Assembly: GCA_027451225.1 (NCBI GenBank)
Contig: DAIDJU010000078.1
Coordinates: 1 to 60,972, forward strand
Source of the DNA: Acidocella sp.
GTDB taxonomy: Bacteria; Pseudomonadota; Alphaproteobacteria; Acetobacterales; Acetobacteraceae
Length of the DNA: 60,972 nt
Direction: 5' to 3'
Shown here in pieces: positions 1 through 6,930 of the stretch. The position numbers and the translations under genes were made by a program. The notes below the pieces were generated by a model. It saw only the letters and a program-made list of their open reading frames with translations, was not told where the DNA came from and ran no database searches. Each line of letters starts with the position of its first letter. The stretch's first letter is position 1.

Positions 1-2
1 GA

Positions 3-383
3 ATAACCAGTTTGCGCGGCGCCAAGAGCGTGGATGTGCTGGCCGTGCTGCGCGACTGGGTGGGGCATGAGCGCGCCATGCGGCTGGATAAGGACCTGCC
101 CGCCGAGCTGCGGCTGAAGCGGGGGACGGTGCGCATCGATTACAGCGGCCCGGTGCCCGTGGCCTCGGCCCGCGCGCATGTGTTTTATGGCACGGATGCC
201 ACGCCCAGGCTGGCTGGCGGCAAGGTGCCGTTGCAACTGGCGCTGCTCTCGCCCGCCGGGCGGCCCATCGCCGTTACCGCGGACCTTGCCGGGTTCTGGC
301 GCGGCGGCTGGGCGGATGCGCGCAAGGACATGCGCGGGCGCTACCCCAAGCATGACTGGCCGGAGACGCCGTGGACCGAATAG
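3..383 (+). CDS. hrpB: ATP-dependent helicase HrpB, C-terminal fragment (5' end outside window)
   Basis: The frame is open from the left edge of the window, so this is the last ~126 codons of a longer gene. The C-terminal motifs GGKVPLQLALLSPAGRPI, DLAGFWRGGWADARKDMRGR and YPKHDWPETP are characteristic of the tail of HrpB, a DEAH-box superfamily 2 helicase. The helicase core itself is not in the window. A TTG at 12 is an internal codon, not a credible start. The gene converges on the DUF2853 gene, separated by only 19 bp. Confidence 0.88.
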   Translation: MTSLRGAKSVDVLAVLRDWVGHERAMRLDKDLPAELRLKRGTVRIDYSGPVPVASARAHVFYGTDATPRLAGGKVPLQLALLSPAGRPIAVTADLAGFWRGGWADARKDMRGRYPKHDWPETPWTE

Positions 384-402
384 GGCCGGTGCCGCTCCGG
401 CG

Positions 403-723
403 TCAGCCGAATTTCGAGAGCTTGCCGAAATGCTTTGCCAGCAGATAGTAAACTGTTACGCGGTTGCGGGTATGGTCGGCCTTCATGATCTGGGCCACTT
501 CGGCCAGGGCCGCGTCCAGCTCCGGCTCTGGATTGGTCAGTTCCAGCTTTTTCTTCAGGAAATGGCTCTTCACCGTCTCCAGCTCCTTCTGGTCGGAAAA
601 GGCGACCAGGGAAGAATCACGGTGCTGTAGCGCAATCCCGCAATGATGAATGATGCCGGCAATCACCTTGTCATCCGCTTGAGGCTCGTATTTTTTGACG
701 TCCGCCGCCCAATCCGTAGACAT
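403..723 (-). CDS. DUF2853 family protein
   Basis: This 106-residue soluble protein has the opening MSTDWAADVKKYEP, the middle GIIHHCGIALQHRDSSLVAF and the end NRVTVYYLLAKHFGKLSKFG, all typical of DUF2853. That family is small, helical and uncharacterised, and is common in alphaproteobacteria. It has no signal peptide or membrane segment. The ATG is preceded by GGGAG at a good distance. The gene is monocistronic by position. Its function is unknown. Confidence 0.85.
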   Translation of the reverse strand: MSTDWAADVKKYEPQADDKVIAGIIHHCGIALQHRDSSLVAFSDQKELETVKSHFLKKKLELTNPEPELDAALAEVAQIMKADHTRNRVTVYYLLAKHFGKLSKFG

Positions 724-919
724 GAAATATCTCCCGGTGCTGTAGTTGGTTGATCGAGGCTTTCACGCCAGACCCATCGCCAATAGCCAACGGAAGAGAT
801 TCAGTCCGGCTGGATGCAGCCTAGACGAGATGCGGAGCCAAAGCAAAAAAAACGCATGGCCTTTGAGGTCTGAGCCAGCATTCCCTGGGCGGCTGCGCTT
901 GCAGCGCCGGACGGGAAAT
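724..919. other. Intergenic stretch before tRNA-Gly
   Basis: This stretch lies between the DUF2853 start codon and the encoded CCA end of the tRNA. I see no convincing coding frame; the short ORFs here have no recognisable features. It should hold the DUF2853 promoter (minus strand) and the 3' flank of the tRNA transcript, but no clear -35/-10 pair stands out. Confidence 0.5.
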
Positions 920-993
920 TGGAGCGGGTAGCGGGAATCGAACCCGCGCATCGAGCTTGGGAAGCTAGCAGGCTACCATTACATCATACCCGC
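920..993 (-). tRNA. tRNA-Gly (anticodon CCC)
   Basis: Read on the minus strand, a perfect 7-bp acceptor stem (GCGGGTA/TACCCGC) encloses a D-arm with AATGGTAG. The anticodon loop TTCCCAA carries anticodon CCC, and the T-arm has GGTTCGATTCC. The CCA end is encoded (920-922). The D-stem and the anticodon stem each contain one mismatched pair, which is tolerable but worth a covariance-model check. CCC reads GGG codons. Confidence 0.93.
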
Positions 994-1021
994 CCGTTGG
1001 GGCGTACATATCCCGAGAGCA

Positions 1022-1050
1022 TTGACCGCGCAAGCCGGGGGAGGTACGCC
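1022..1050 (+). promoter_or_regulatory. Possible sigma-70 promoter for metZ
   Basis: TTGACC (1022-1027) is followed after 17 bases by TACGCC (1045-1050). The spacing is ideal but the -10 is weak. Its position would start the transcript near 1056, just before the riboswitch P1 stem at 1059, which is the main argument for it. It is not proven. Confidence 0.35.
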
Positions 1051-1058
1051 TTTTGACA

Positions 1059-1130
1059 CCTCGTGATTTGTCCGGCCGGATTGCGGCGAGGCTGGCAGCC
1101 GCCAGAAGCAAAACAAGCGCGCTAAAGAGG
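1059..1130 (+). ncRNA. SAM-II riboswitch upstream of metZ
   Basis: The segment has the conserved parts of the alphaproteobacterial SAM-II (metA) motif in order. P1 is CCTCG (1059-1063) pairing with CGAGG (1087-1091). The P1 loop contains TGATTTG, CCGGCC and TTGC. The downstream pseudoknot strand includes AAACAAG and GCTAAAG (to about 1127). Between P1 and that strand is an extra hairpin, CTGGC (1092-1096) with GCCAG (1101-1105). SAM-II elements bind S-adenosylmethionine and usually block ribosome access. This one sits about 60 nt before a methionine-biosynthesis gene, which fits feedback control. Confidence 0.82.
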
Positions 1131-1158
1131 CTAAGGCGCGACCGCGCCCCAAATCTCC

Positions 1159-1189
1159 CGTGGCTGGACGTTTTTTTGGATAGGCCACG
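1159..1189 (+). promoter_or_regulatory. Hairpin flanking the metZ ribosome-binding site
   Basis: CGTGGC (1159-1164) can pair with GCCACG (1184-1189). The likely ribosome-binding sequence GGATAGG (1178-1184) lies in the loop and just at the edge of the second arm, 8 nt from the ATG. The hairpin may be the expression platform of the upstream SAM-II element, but this is inferred from pairing alone. Confidence 0.4.
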
Positions 1190-1192
1190 ATT

Positions 1193-2377
1193 ATGTCCGA
1201 CACGCCGAAGACCCGTCTCGCCACTGACCTCATCCATGCCGGGCGCATCCGCACCAATCTCGAGGAAAACGCCGAGGCTTTGTTCCTCACCTCCGGCTTC
1301 ACCTATGAGAGCGCCGAGATGGCGGAGGCCGTGTTCGAAAACAAACTCCCCCATTTCCAGTACTCGCGCTTCGCCAACCCCACGGTGACGATGCTGGAGC
1401 AGAAGCTGGCGAAGATCGAGGGGGCGGATGTCTGCCGCGCCACCGCCACGGGCATGGCGGCGGTCTCTTCGGCGCTGCTGTGCGGCATCAAGGCCGGGCA
1501 GCGCGTGGTGGCGGCCCGCGCTTTGTTCGGCTCTTGCCACTGGATCGTCAGCACCCTGCTGCCGCAATACGGCGTCGAGACCGTGTTCGTGGAAGGCGCC
1601 GATCTGAACGAGTGGAAGGAAGCCCTGAGCAAGCCGACCGCTTTGGTGCTGCTGGAAACCCCTTCCAACCCGATGCTCGACATCGTGGATCTGCGCGCCG
1701 TCTCCGCCCTGGCGCATGCGGCCGGGGCGATTGTGGTGGTGGATAATGTGTTCGCCACCCCGCTGCTGCAAAAGCCGCTGGAGCTGGGCGCCGACGTGGT
1801 GGTGTATTCCGCCACCAAGCATATGGACGGCCAGGGCCGCGTGCTCGGCGGCGCCGTGCTGGGGAACAAGCAGTGGATGGAGGAGGTGTTCCAACCCTTC
1901 TTCCGCAATACCGGCCCGTCCATGTCGCCGTTCAATGCCTGGGTGATCCTGAAGGGGCTGGAGACGCTGCATCTGCGCGTCACCGCGCAGTCCCAGTCCG
2001 CCGAGGCGATCGCCAAGTTCCTGGAAAGCTCGCCGAAGATCGAGCGCGCGCTCTACCCCACCTTGGCCTCGCACCCGCAGCGCGAGCTGGCGATGTCCCA
2101 GATGTCCGGCGGCGGCACGCTGGTGGCGTTCGAGGTGAAGGGCGGCAAGGAGGCGGCGTTCCGCGTGATGGACGCCTTCCGCATCATCACCATCTCCAAC
2201 AATCTGGGCGACACCAAGTCCCTCGCCACGCATCCGGCGACCACCACGCATATGCGCATCGGGGCCGAGGAGCGCGCCAAGCTGGGGATCACCGATGGCT
2301 GCATCCGCCTCTCCGTGGGGCTTGAGGATACCCAGGACCTGATCGAGGATCTGGCCCAGGCGCTGGAAAAAGCCTGA
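1193..2377 (+). CDS. metZ: O-succinylhomoserine sulfhydrylase
   Basis: This 394-residue PLP enzyme belongs to the Cys/Met metabolism (cystathionine gamma-synthase) fold. It should make homocysteine from O-succinyl-L-homoserine and sulfide in methionine synthesis. Visible signatures are YSRFANPT (residues 57-64, phosphate contact), the LETPSNP segment, VVDNVFATP, and the Schiff-base lysine K209 in YSATKHMDGQGR. The opening RLATDLIHAGRIR is typical of MetZ rather than MetB/MetC. The gene is monocistronic, preceded by a SAM-II riboswitch and followed by a strong terminator. Regulation by SAM is therefore expected. Confidence 0.93.
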   Translation: MSDTPKTRLATDLIHAGRIRTNLEENAEALFLTSGFTYESAEMAEAVFENKLPHFQYSRFANPTVTMLEQKLAKIEGADVCRATATGMAAVSSALLCGIKAGQRVVAARALFGSCHWIVSTLLPQYGVETVFVEGADLNEWKEALSKPTALVLLETPSNPMLDIVDLRAVSALAHAAGAIVVVDNVFATPLLQKPLELGADVVVYSATKHMDGQGRVLGGAVLGNKQWMEEVFQPFFRNTGPSMSPFNAWVILKGLETLHLRVTAQSQSAEAIAKFLESSPKIERALYPTLASHPQRELAMSQMSGGGTLVAFEVKGGKEAAFRVMDAFRIITISNNLGDTKSLATHPATTTHMRIGAEERAKLGITDGCIRLSVGLEDTQDLIEDLAQALEKA

Positions 2378-2390
2378 ACCGCACCAAAGC

Positions 2391-2417
2391 GCCCCGCATC
2401 GTGGCGGGGCACTTTTC
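2391..2417 (+). terminator. Rho-independent terminator of metZ
   Basis: GCCCCGC (2391-2397) pairs perfectly with GCGGGGC (2404-2410) around a 6-nt loop and is followed by ACTTTTC. It lies 14 bp after the metZ stop codon. Confidence 0.8.
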
Positions 2418-2484
2418 GACTTCAGGTTGTAAATATACCTAAATAAGCGTTTTCTGTGCGAAAATTCTTCTTTAGGTTGTAGTC

Positions 2485-3543
2485 ATGAGACGCTGGGCGC
2501 GGATGGATGGCTTGCGGGGCGTGCTGGCGGTTTACGTCATGCTTGGCCACGCCTTGCCGCTGACCAGCCTGCCCGGCTGGGCCACCGCGCCCTTCCGGCA
2601 TGGCGAGGCGGCGGTGGATCTGTTCTTCGCCCTTAGCGGGCTGGTGATCGCCAATTCCCTCGAACATTTCGGCGGACGGTTCGCGCCCTTCATGGCCGCG
2701 CGGGCATGGCGGCTGCTGCCGGTGTATTTTTTGACGCTCGCCGCCAGCATCGGGCTGACCGCGCTGGGCGATCCGCTCGCCGCCCTGCCCTGGGTGGAGG
2801 TAGAGGCGCGGAACATCATGGAAGCGGCACTGCCGCGGCCATTCCTGGCGCATCTACTGGCGCATCTCACGCTCGCGCAGGGGCTGATCCCGCAAAGCGC
2901 CCTGCCCTATGCCTATGTCACGCTGCTGGGCCCGGCCTGGAGCCTGTCCACGGAGTGGCAGTTCTATGGGCTGATCGGGCTCGTCGCCCCGCGCCGGTTG
3001 GGGGGCTTCGCCCTGGCGATGCTGGCATTGGGGGCCGCGTATCGCGCCTTGCCGCTGGGGGCGGAATTCAGCCGTGCCTTTCTGCCGGATGCAGCACCCT
3101 TCTTCGCGCTGGGGCTGGCCAGCGCCGCGGCGCTACGGGGAGGTGGAACGCGGGTTTTCTGGATTTGCCTGGCGGGAGCCTGCGCCCTGGCGCTGCCGGG
3201 CGGGGGGGGCAAAGCCTTCACCCCGCTGGCCTGGGGGCTGGCGATGCTGGCGCAACGCCAAGCCTGGGGGGCTGTGCTGGATAGCCGGATGGCGCAATAT
3301 CTGGGGGCCATCTCCTATCCGCTTTATCTGGTGAACGAGCCGGTGCAGCGCGGCTTGGCCCTGCTGCTCGGGCCTTGGGTGCGGGGGGATTCCGTCTATT
3401 TCACCGCTGCCTTCCTGCCCCTGAGCCTGACTTTCAGCCTTGGGCTGGCGGCCTTGCTCCACCATGCCGTGGAGCGCCCATTCATGCGGCGGCAAAATAT
3501 CCGCCTACCGCGCATAGAGATTGCCGCCGCCGCCCTGGAGTGA
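2485..3543 (+). CDS. Membrane acyltransferase, acyltransferase_3 family
   Basis: This 352-residue integral membrane protein has about ten hydrophobic segments. The N-terminus reads RMDGLRGVLAVYVMLGHALP, with R-x-DGLRG and the catalytic-type histidine of the first helix, as in OafA/NodX-type acyltransferases. DLFFALSGLVIANS (about residues 45-60) and WSLSTEWQFY (about 150-160) are further family signatures. Such enzymes move acetyl or similar groups onto glycans or lipids at the inner membrane. The acceptor cannot be read from sequence. It stands alone after the metZ terminator. Confidence 0.85.
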   Translation: MRRWARMDGLRGVLAVYVMLGHALPLTSLPGWATAPFRHGEAAVDLFFALSGLVIANSLEHFGGRFAPFMAARAWRLLPVYFLTLAASIGLTALGDPLAALPWVEVEARNIMEAALPRPFLAHLLAHLTLAQGLIPQSALPYAYVTLLGPAWSLSTEWQFYGLIGLVAPRRLGGFALAMLALGAAYRALPLGAEFSRAFLPDAAPFFALGLASAAALRGGGTRVFWICLAGACALALPGGGGKAFTPLAWGLAMLAQRQAWGAVLDSRMAQYLGAISYPLYLVNEPVQRGLALLLGPWVRGDSVYFTAAFLPLSLTFSLGLAALLHHAVERPFMRRQNIRLPRIEIAAAALE

Positions 3544-3583
3544 GACGAAGAGGCATGGCGTTGCGATTGCACGGGGGTTTGAC

Positions 3584-4369
3584 ATGCGGCTGAAGGACAA
3601 ACGGGTTTTCATCACCGGGGCGGGTAGCGGCATTGGCCGCGCCACGGCGGAGAAATGCGCGGCCGAGGGGGCGGCGGTAATCTGCGCCGACCTGCATGCC
3701 GAGCGCGCGGAAGAGACTGTCGCGGTGATCCGCCAAGCGGGCGGGCGGGCTGTGGCGGTAATCGGCAACCTCACCCATGAAGCCGCGTGCGAAGCGATGT
3801 TCGCGGAAGGGGCGGCCGCATTCGGGGGTATCAATGTGCTGTTCAACAATGCGGGCATCTGCGCGCCGGGCGATGACGGGCCGGTGGAAACCCCGCTCGC
3901 CGTGTGGGACGCGACCATCGCGGCCAACCTCACCTCGGTGTTTCTCTGCTGCAAGGCCGGGATTCCGTATCTGCTGAAATCGGGCAGCGGCGTGATCATC
4001 AACAACGCCTCCATCGTGGCGCTGGTCGGTTCGGCTTTTCCGCAGATCGCCTATACGGCGGCCAAGGGCGGCGTGCTGGCCATGACGCGCGAGATCGCCA
4101 TCATGTACGCGCGCAAGAAGCTGCGGGCGGTGGCCATCTGCCCTGGCCCCACGGCCACGCCGTTGGTGCAGGCCTTTCTGGCCGATGAGGAAGCCTGGAA
4201 GCTGCGCCGGCGCTACCTGCCGATGGGCCGCCTCGCCCAGCCTTCGGAGATCGCCAATCTTGTCGCCTTCCTGGCCTCGGACGAAGCGAGCTTCATTACC
4301 GGCTCGGCCTATACCATCGATGGCGGGCTGACGTCGGCCTATGTGATCGACGATTCGATTCAGCCTTGA
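3584..4369 (+). CDS. Short-chain dehydrogenase/reductase (SDR)
   Basis: This 261-residue classical SDR has the cofactor motif TGAGSGIG (residues 11-18), DLHAE after beta-2, NNAGI, an NNAS segment and YTAAK, the Tyr/Lys catalytic pair. It closes with the usual FITGSAYTIDGG. D in the DLHAER turn suggests NAD(H) preference. The frame is open further upstream, but the ATG at 3584 places the Rossmann strand correctly and has GGGG before it. Substrate is not predictable. The last 10 bp overlap the convergent GAF gene. Confidence 0.87.
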   Translation: MRLKDKRVFITGAGSGIGRATAEKCAAEGAAVICADLHAERAEETVAVIRQAGGRAVAVIGNLTHEAACEAMFAEGAAAFGGINVLFNNAGICAPGDDGPVETPLAVWDATIAANLTSVFLCCKAGIPYLLKSGSGVIINNASIVALVGSAFPQIAYTAAKGGVLAMTREIAIMYARKKLRAVAICPGPTATPLVQAFLADEEAWKLRRRYLPMGRLAQPSEIANLVAFLASDEASFITGSAYTIDGGLTSAYVIDDSIQP

Positions 4370-4938
4370 TGGGGCGGGCCTAGCGCATCGCGCGCCTTGT
4401 GGCGCAAATTGATGACAGCGGCGGAGAGCGTCTCCGCCAGCTGGGAGAGGATGCGGACTTCCTCCGGGCTGAAGGCGTCCTCTTCCAGCGCGTAGATCAT
4501 CAGGGCGCCGAATACCTCGCCGAATTCCTCCTTCAATGGCAGCGCGATGCTGGCCGCGTAGCCGCGCTTCAACGCCTCCTCCCGCCAGACCGCCATGCGC
4601 GCCGACGCGCTGGTGCTGTTGTTGATCTGGATCCGCCCCTCCCGAATAGCTGTGCCAGTGGGGCCGAGGCCGGTTTCCTCAGCGGACCAGGTAATGTTGG
4701 TGGCTTCCAGATATCCGCTCTCATACCCCGTATAGGCCACGGCATGGACGCTCTTTTCAGCATCGTTCTCGGCCAGGCCGATCCAGGCCATGCAGTAGCC
4801 GCCCAGGCCCACCACAACCTCGCAGACGCGCTCATACAAATCGGCCAGTTTCGCCGCGCCGTCGATCTCGACCCGCGCCTGTTTCAGCATCATCACGGCC
4901 CGGTCGTAGCGGGGCATCTGCTCTTTGGAAGGTGACAT
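4360..4938 (-). CDS. GAF domain-containing protein
   Basis: This 192-residue cytoplasmic protein is almost entirely one GAF domain: the segment LYERVCEVVVGLGGYCMAWI, a central GYESGYLEA, ASIALPLKEEFGEVFGALMIY, and a closing helix VRILSQLAETLSAAVINLR. GAF domains bind small ligands or act as redox/signalling sensors. No output domain is attached, so the partner is unknown. The start is uncertain: the first ATG (4938) follows a C-run, and an ATG seven codons in is possible. Confidence 0.78.
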   Translation of the reverse strand: MSPSKEQMPRYDRAVMMLKQARVEIDGAAKLADLYERVCEVVVGLGGYCMAWIGLAENDAEKSVHAVAYTGYESGYLEATNITWSAEETGLGPTGTAIREGRIQINNSTSASARMAVWREEALKRGYAASIALPLKEEFGEVFGALMIYALEEDAFSPEEVRILSQLAETLSAAVINLRHKARDALGPPHQG

Positions 4939-5122
4939 GGGGGGGCTTCTTGTAAGCGGGTGAAGTTAAACCACGTTCAAGCGCCTCGAAGGATAATTCA
5001 GCCGCAGAAACCCCACAACAAAACAATTATTTCTTTACAAAAACATCATCGCCGCGGGCAGCAGGGCTTTCCTGCCTTTCCATGCTAACCATGTCTTAGC
5101 CTTCCAACATCACGAGGAATTG

Positions 5123-6373
5123 ATGCCGGCGATCTGCCGTGACTGCGACGCCGAGGTGGGAAACGCCAGCCAATGCCCGCGTTGCGGGTCGGTGCGTATC
5201 CTGCGCCACCCCGAGCTCTTCCGGCACGCCATCGGCCATGTGGATTGCGATGCTTTCTTCGCCACCGTGGAAAAGCGCGACAGGCCGGAACTGCTGGATG
5301 TGCCGCTGATTGTCGGCGGCGGGGTGAGGGGCGTGGTCAGCACGTGCTGCTATATCGCGCGGCTTTCCGGTGTGCGTTCGGCCATGCCGATGTTCAAGGC
5401 CCGCCAGCTCTGCCCCAGCGCCGTGGTGCTGAAGCCGGATATCGCGAAATATGCCGCCGTCTCGCGCCAGGTGCGGGCGATGCTGGAGGCGCTGACGCCG
5501 CTTGTGCAGATGCAATCCATCGACGAGGCGGTGCTGGACCTCTCGGGCACCGAGACCCTGCATGGCGCGCCGCCCGCCGTGGTGCTCAGCCGCTTCGCCC
5601 GGCAGGTGGAAAAGGAGCTGGGGATTACCGTGTCCATCGGGTTGGCGCCCAACCGGCTGCTGGCCAAGCTGGCCGTGGAACGGGGCAAGCCGAGGGGGTT
5701 CTTCGTGTTCGGGGCCGAGGCCGCCGCCGTGCTGGCGCCGGAGCCAGTGGGGATTCTGCCCGGCGTGGGGCCGGTGCAGGTCAAACGGCTGGCGGCGATG
5801 GGCATCTCCCGGGTGGGGCAGCTTGCGGCGCTGGATACGCGGCAGGCCGCGGCGCTGGGGGAGGATGGCCCGATATTGGCGGCGCGGGCGCAGGGGGTGG
5901 ATAACCGGCCCGTCCGCACCGAGCGGGAGAGCAAATCCATCAGCGCGGAGACCACCTTCACCACCGATCTGACCGCGCTGGCGGCGCTGGAGGACGAGCT
6001 GTGGCCGCTCTGCGAGAAGCTGGGGCGGCGGTTGCGGCGGGAGGATCAGGCCGCCGCCGGGATCGTGCTGAAGCTGAAAACGGCGGGCTTCGCCTTGCGT
6101 ACCCGCAGCCAGCGCCTGCCTAACCCCACGCAACTGCCCGAGACGATCTTTGAAGCGGCACTCCCCCTGTTGAAGCGCGAGGCCGACGGCACCAAGTTCC
6201 GATTGATCGGCATTGGCGCCAGCCCGCTGGCGGACGCCGCGATGGCGGACAAAGGCGACCTCGCCGATACGCAAACACCGCGCCGCCTGGCCCGGCAAAG
6301 CGCCATCGACGCACTGCGCGCCAAGTTCGGCGAAGGTGCTGTGCAAAGGGGGCGAGGCTTGCGGAAATCATGA
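5123..6373 (+). CDS. dinB: DNA polymerase IV with N-terminal zinc-ribbon-like extension
   Basis: This 416-residue Y-family translesion polymerase has metal-binding DCDAFFATVE (D41, D43), YIARLSGVRSAMPM, and SIDEAVLDL with catalytic D134/E135. Helix-hairpin-helix PGVGPVQVKRLAAMGI and a little-finger domain follow. Ahead of the polymerase core is CRDC (C5, C8) and QCPRC (C18, C21), a likely zinc-binding head seen in some alphaproteobacterial Pol IV proteins. ATG at 5123 has GAGGA four bases upstream and is preferred over the TTG one codon earlier. It is 21 bp from the next gene. Confidence 0.92.
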   Translation: MPAICRDCDAEVGNASQCPRCGSVRILRHPELFRHAIGHVDCDAFFATVEKRDRPELLDVPLIVGGGVRGVVSTCCYIARLSGVRSAMPMFKARQLCPSAVVLKPDIAKYAAVSRQVRAMLEALTPLVQMQSIDEAVLDLSGTETLHGAPPAVVLSRFARQVEKELGITVSIGLAPNRLLAKLAVERGKPRGFFVFGAEAAAVLAPEPVGILPGVGPVQVKRLAAMGISRVGQLAALDTRQAAALGEDGPILAARAQGVDNRPVRTERESKSISAETTFTTDLTALAALEDELWPLCEKLGRRLRREDQAAAGIVLKLKTAGFALRTRSQRLPNPTQLPETIFEAALPLLKREADGTKFRLIGIGASPLADAAMADKGDLADTQTPRRLARQSAIDALRAKFGEGAVQRGRGLRKS

Positions 6374-6394
6374 CCAGATGACTAGAGTATCGCT

Positions 6395-6904
6395 ATGAGC
6401 GAAATAGTCGCAATTGACCGTACCCAATTCCGTGAAGCCATGGCCCGCCTTGGCGCCGCGGTGAATATCGTCACCACCAAGGGCCCCGAGGGCGATGCCG
6501 GAATCACCGTGTCCGCCGTGTGCAGCGTTACCGACGATCCTGCCACCGTGATCGTCTGCATCAACCGCAGCAGCCGCCAGCACGATATTTTCAAAGCCGC
6601 CGGGGTGCTGTGCGTGAATATCCTGACGGATGAGGACGAGGAGCTTTCGCCCATCTTCGCGGGCAAGGACAATCTGCCCATGGCCGAGCGCTTCGCCCGC
6701 GCAAGCTGGACCCGCCTCGTCACCGGCGCGCCCGTGCTGGAGAGCGCTGCCGCCAGCCTGGACTGCAAGGTGGAACAGAGCATGGAGGTCGGCACCCATA
6801 CCGTGTTTTTCTGCGCGGTGCAGGCCATCCGCCTGGGCAGCAGCACCTCCGGCCTCGTGTATCACGGCCGGGCGTATCACCACCTTCACCGCCAGCCGGG
6901 CTAA
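6395..6904 (+). CDS. Flavin reductase, RutF/HpaC-like
   Basis: This 169-residue protein follows Escherichia coli RutF closely along its length: FREAMARLGAAVNIVTTKGP, TVSAVCSVTDDPATVIVCIN, LCVNILTDEDEELSPIFAGK and VGTHTVFFCAVQAIRLG. The family reduces FMN/FAD with NADH to feed flavin monooxygenases. A RutE-like gene lies 3 kb away, but no rutA-D or rutG is in the window, so a pyrimidine role is not assured. The gene follows dinB in the same direction. The stop codon is the left edge of a short palindrome. Confidence 0.85.
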   Translation: MSEIVAIDRTQFREAMARLGAAVNIVTTKGPEGDAGITVSAVCSVTDDPATVIVCINRSSRQHDIFKAAGVLCVNILTDEDEELSPIFAGKDNLPMAERFARASWTRLVTGAPVLESAAASLDCKVEQSMEVGTHTVFFCAVQAIRLGSSTSGLVYHGRAYHHLHRQPG

Positions 6905-6925
6905 GAGACCGTTTCAGCAGTCTCT
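6904..6925. repeat. Short palindrome (AGAGAC...GTCTCT) right after a stop codon
   Basis: AGAGAC (6904-6909) pairs with GTCTCT (6920-6925) around a 10-nt loop. Its GAGACCGTTTCAG start matches the arm of the larger palindromic elements at 10151 and 59744, so it looks like a minimal relative. It could also serve as a terminator between convergent genes. Confidence 0.55.
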
Positions 6926-6930
6926 AGCCG

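Noticed and set aside
920-993. tRNA-Gly as an integration site of a mobile element
   Set aside because: There is no integrase, no repeated tRNA 3' end and no accessory block on either side.
965-2251. Long open frame antisense to metZ (and similar long antisense frames at 5096-6346, 6967-8469, 14705-16291, 16708-18174, 24935-26632, 28516-30036)
   Set aside because: High-GC genes leave long open antisense frames. These have no recognisable domains, biased His/Arg/Gly composition and lie on well-supported genes.
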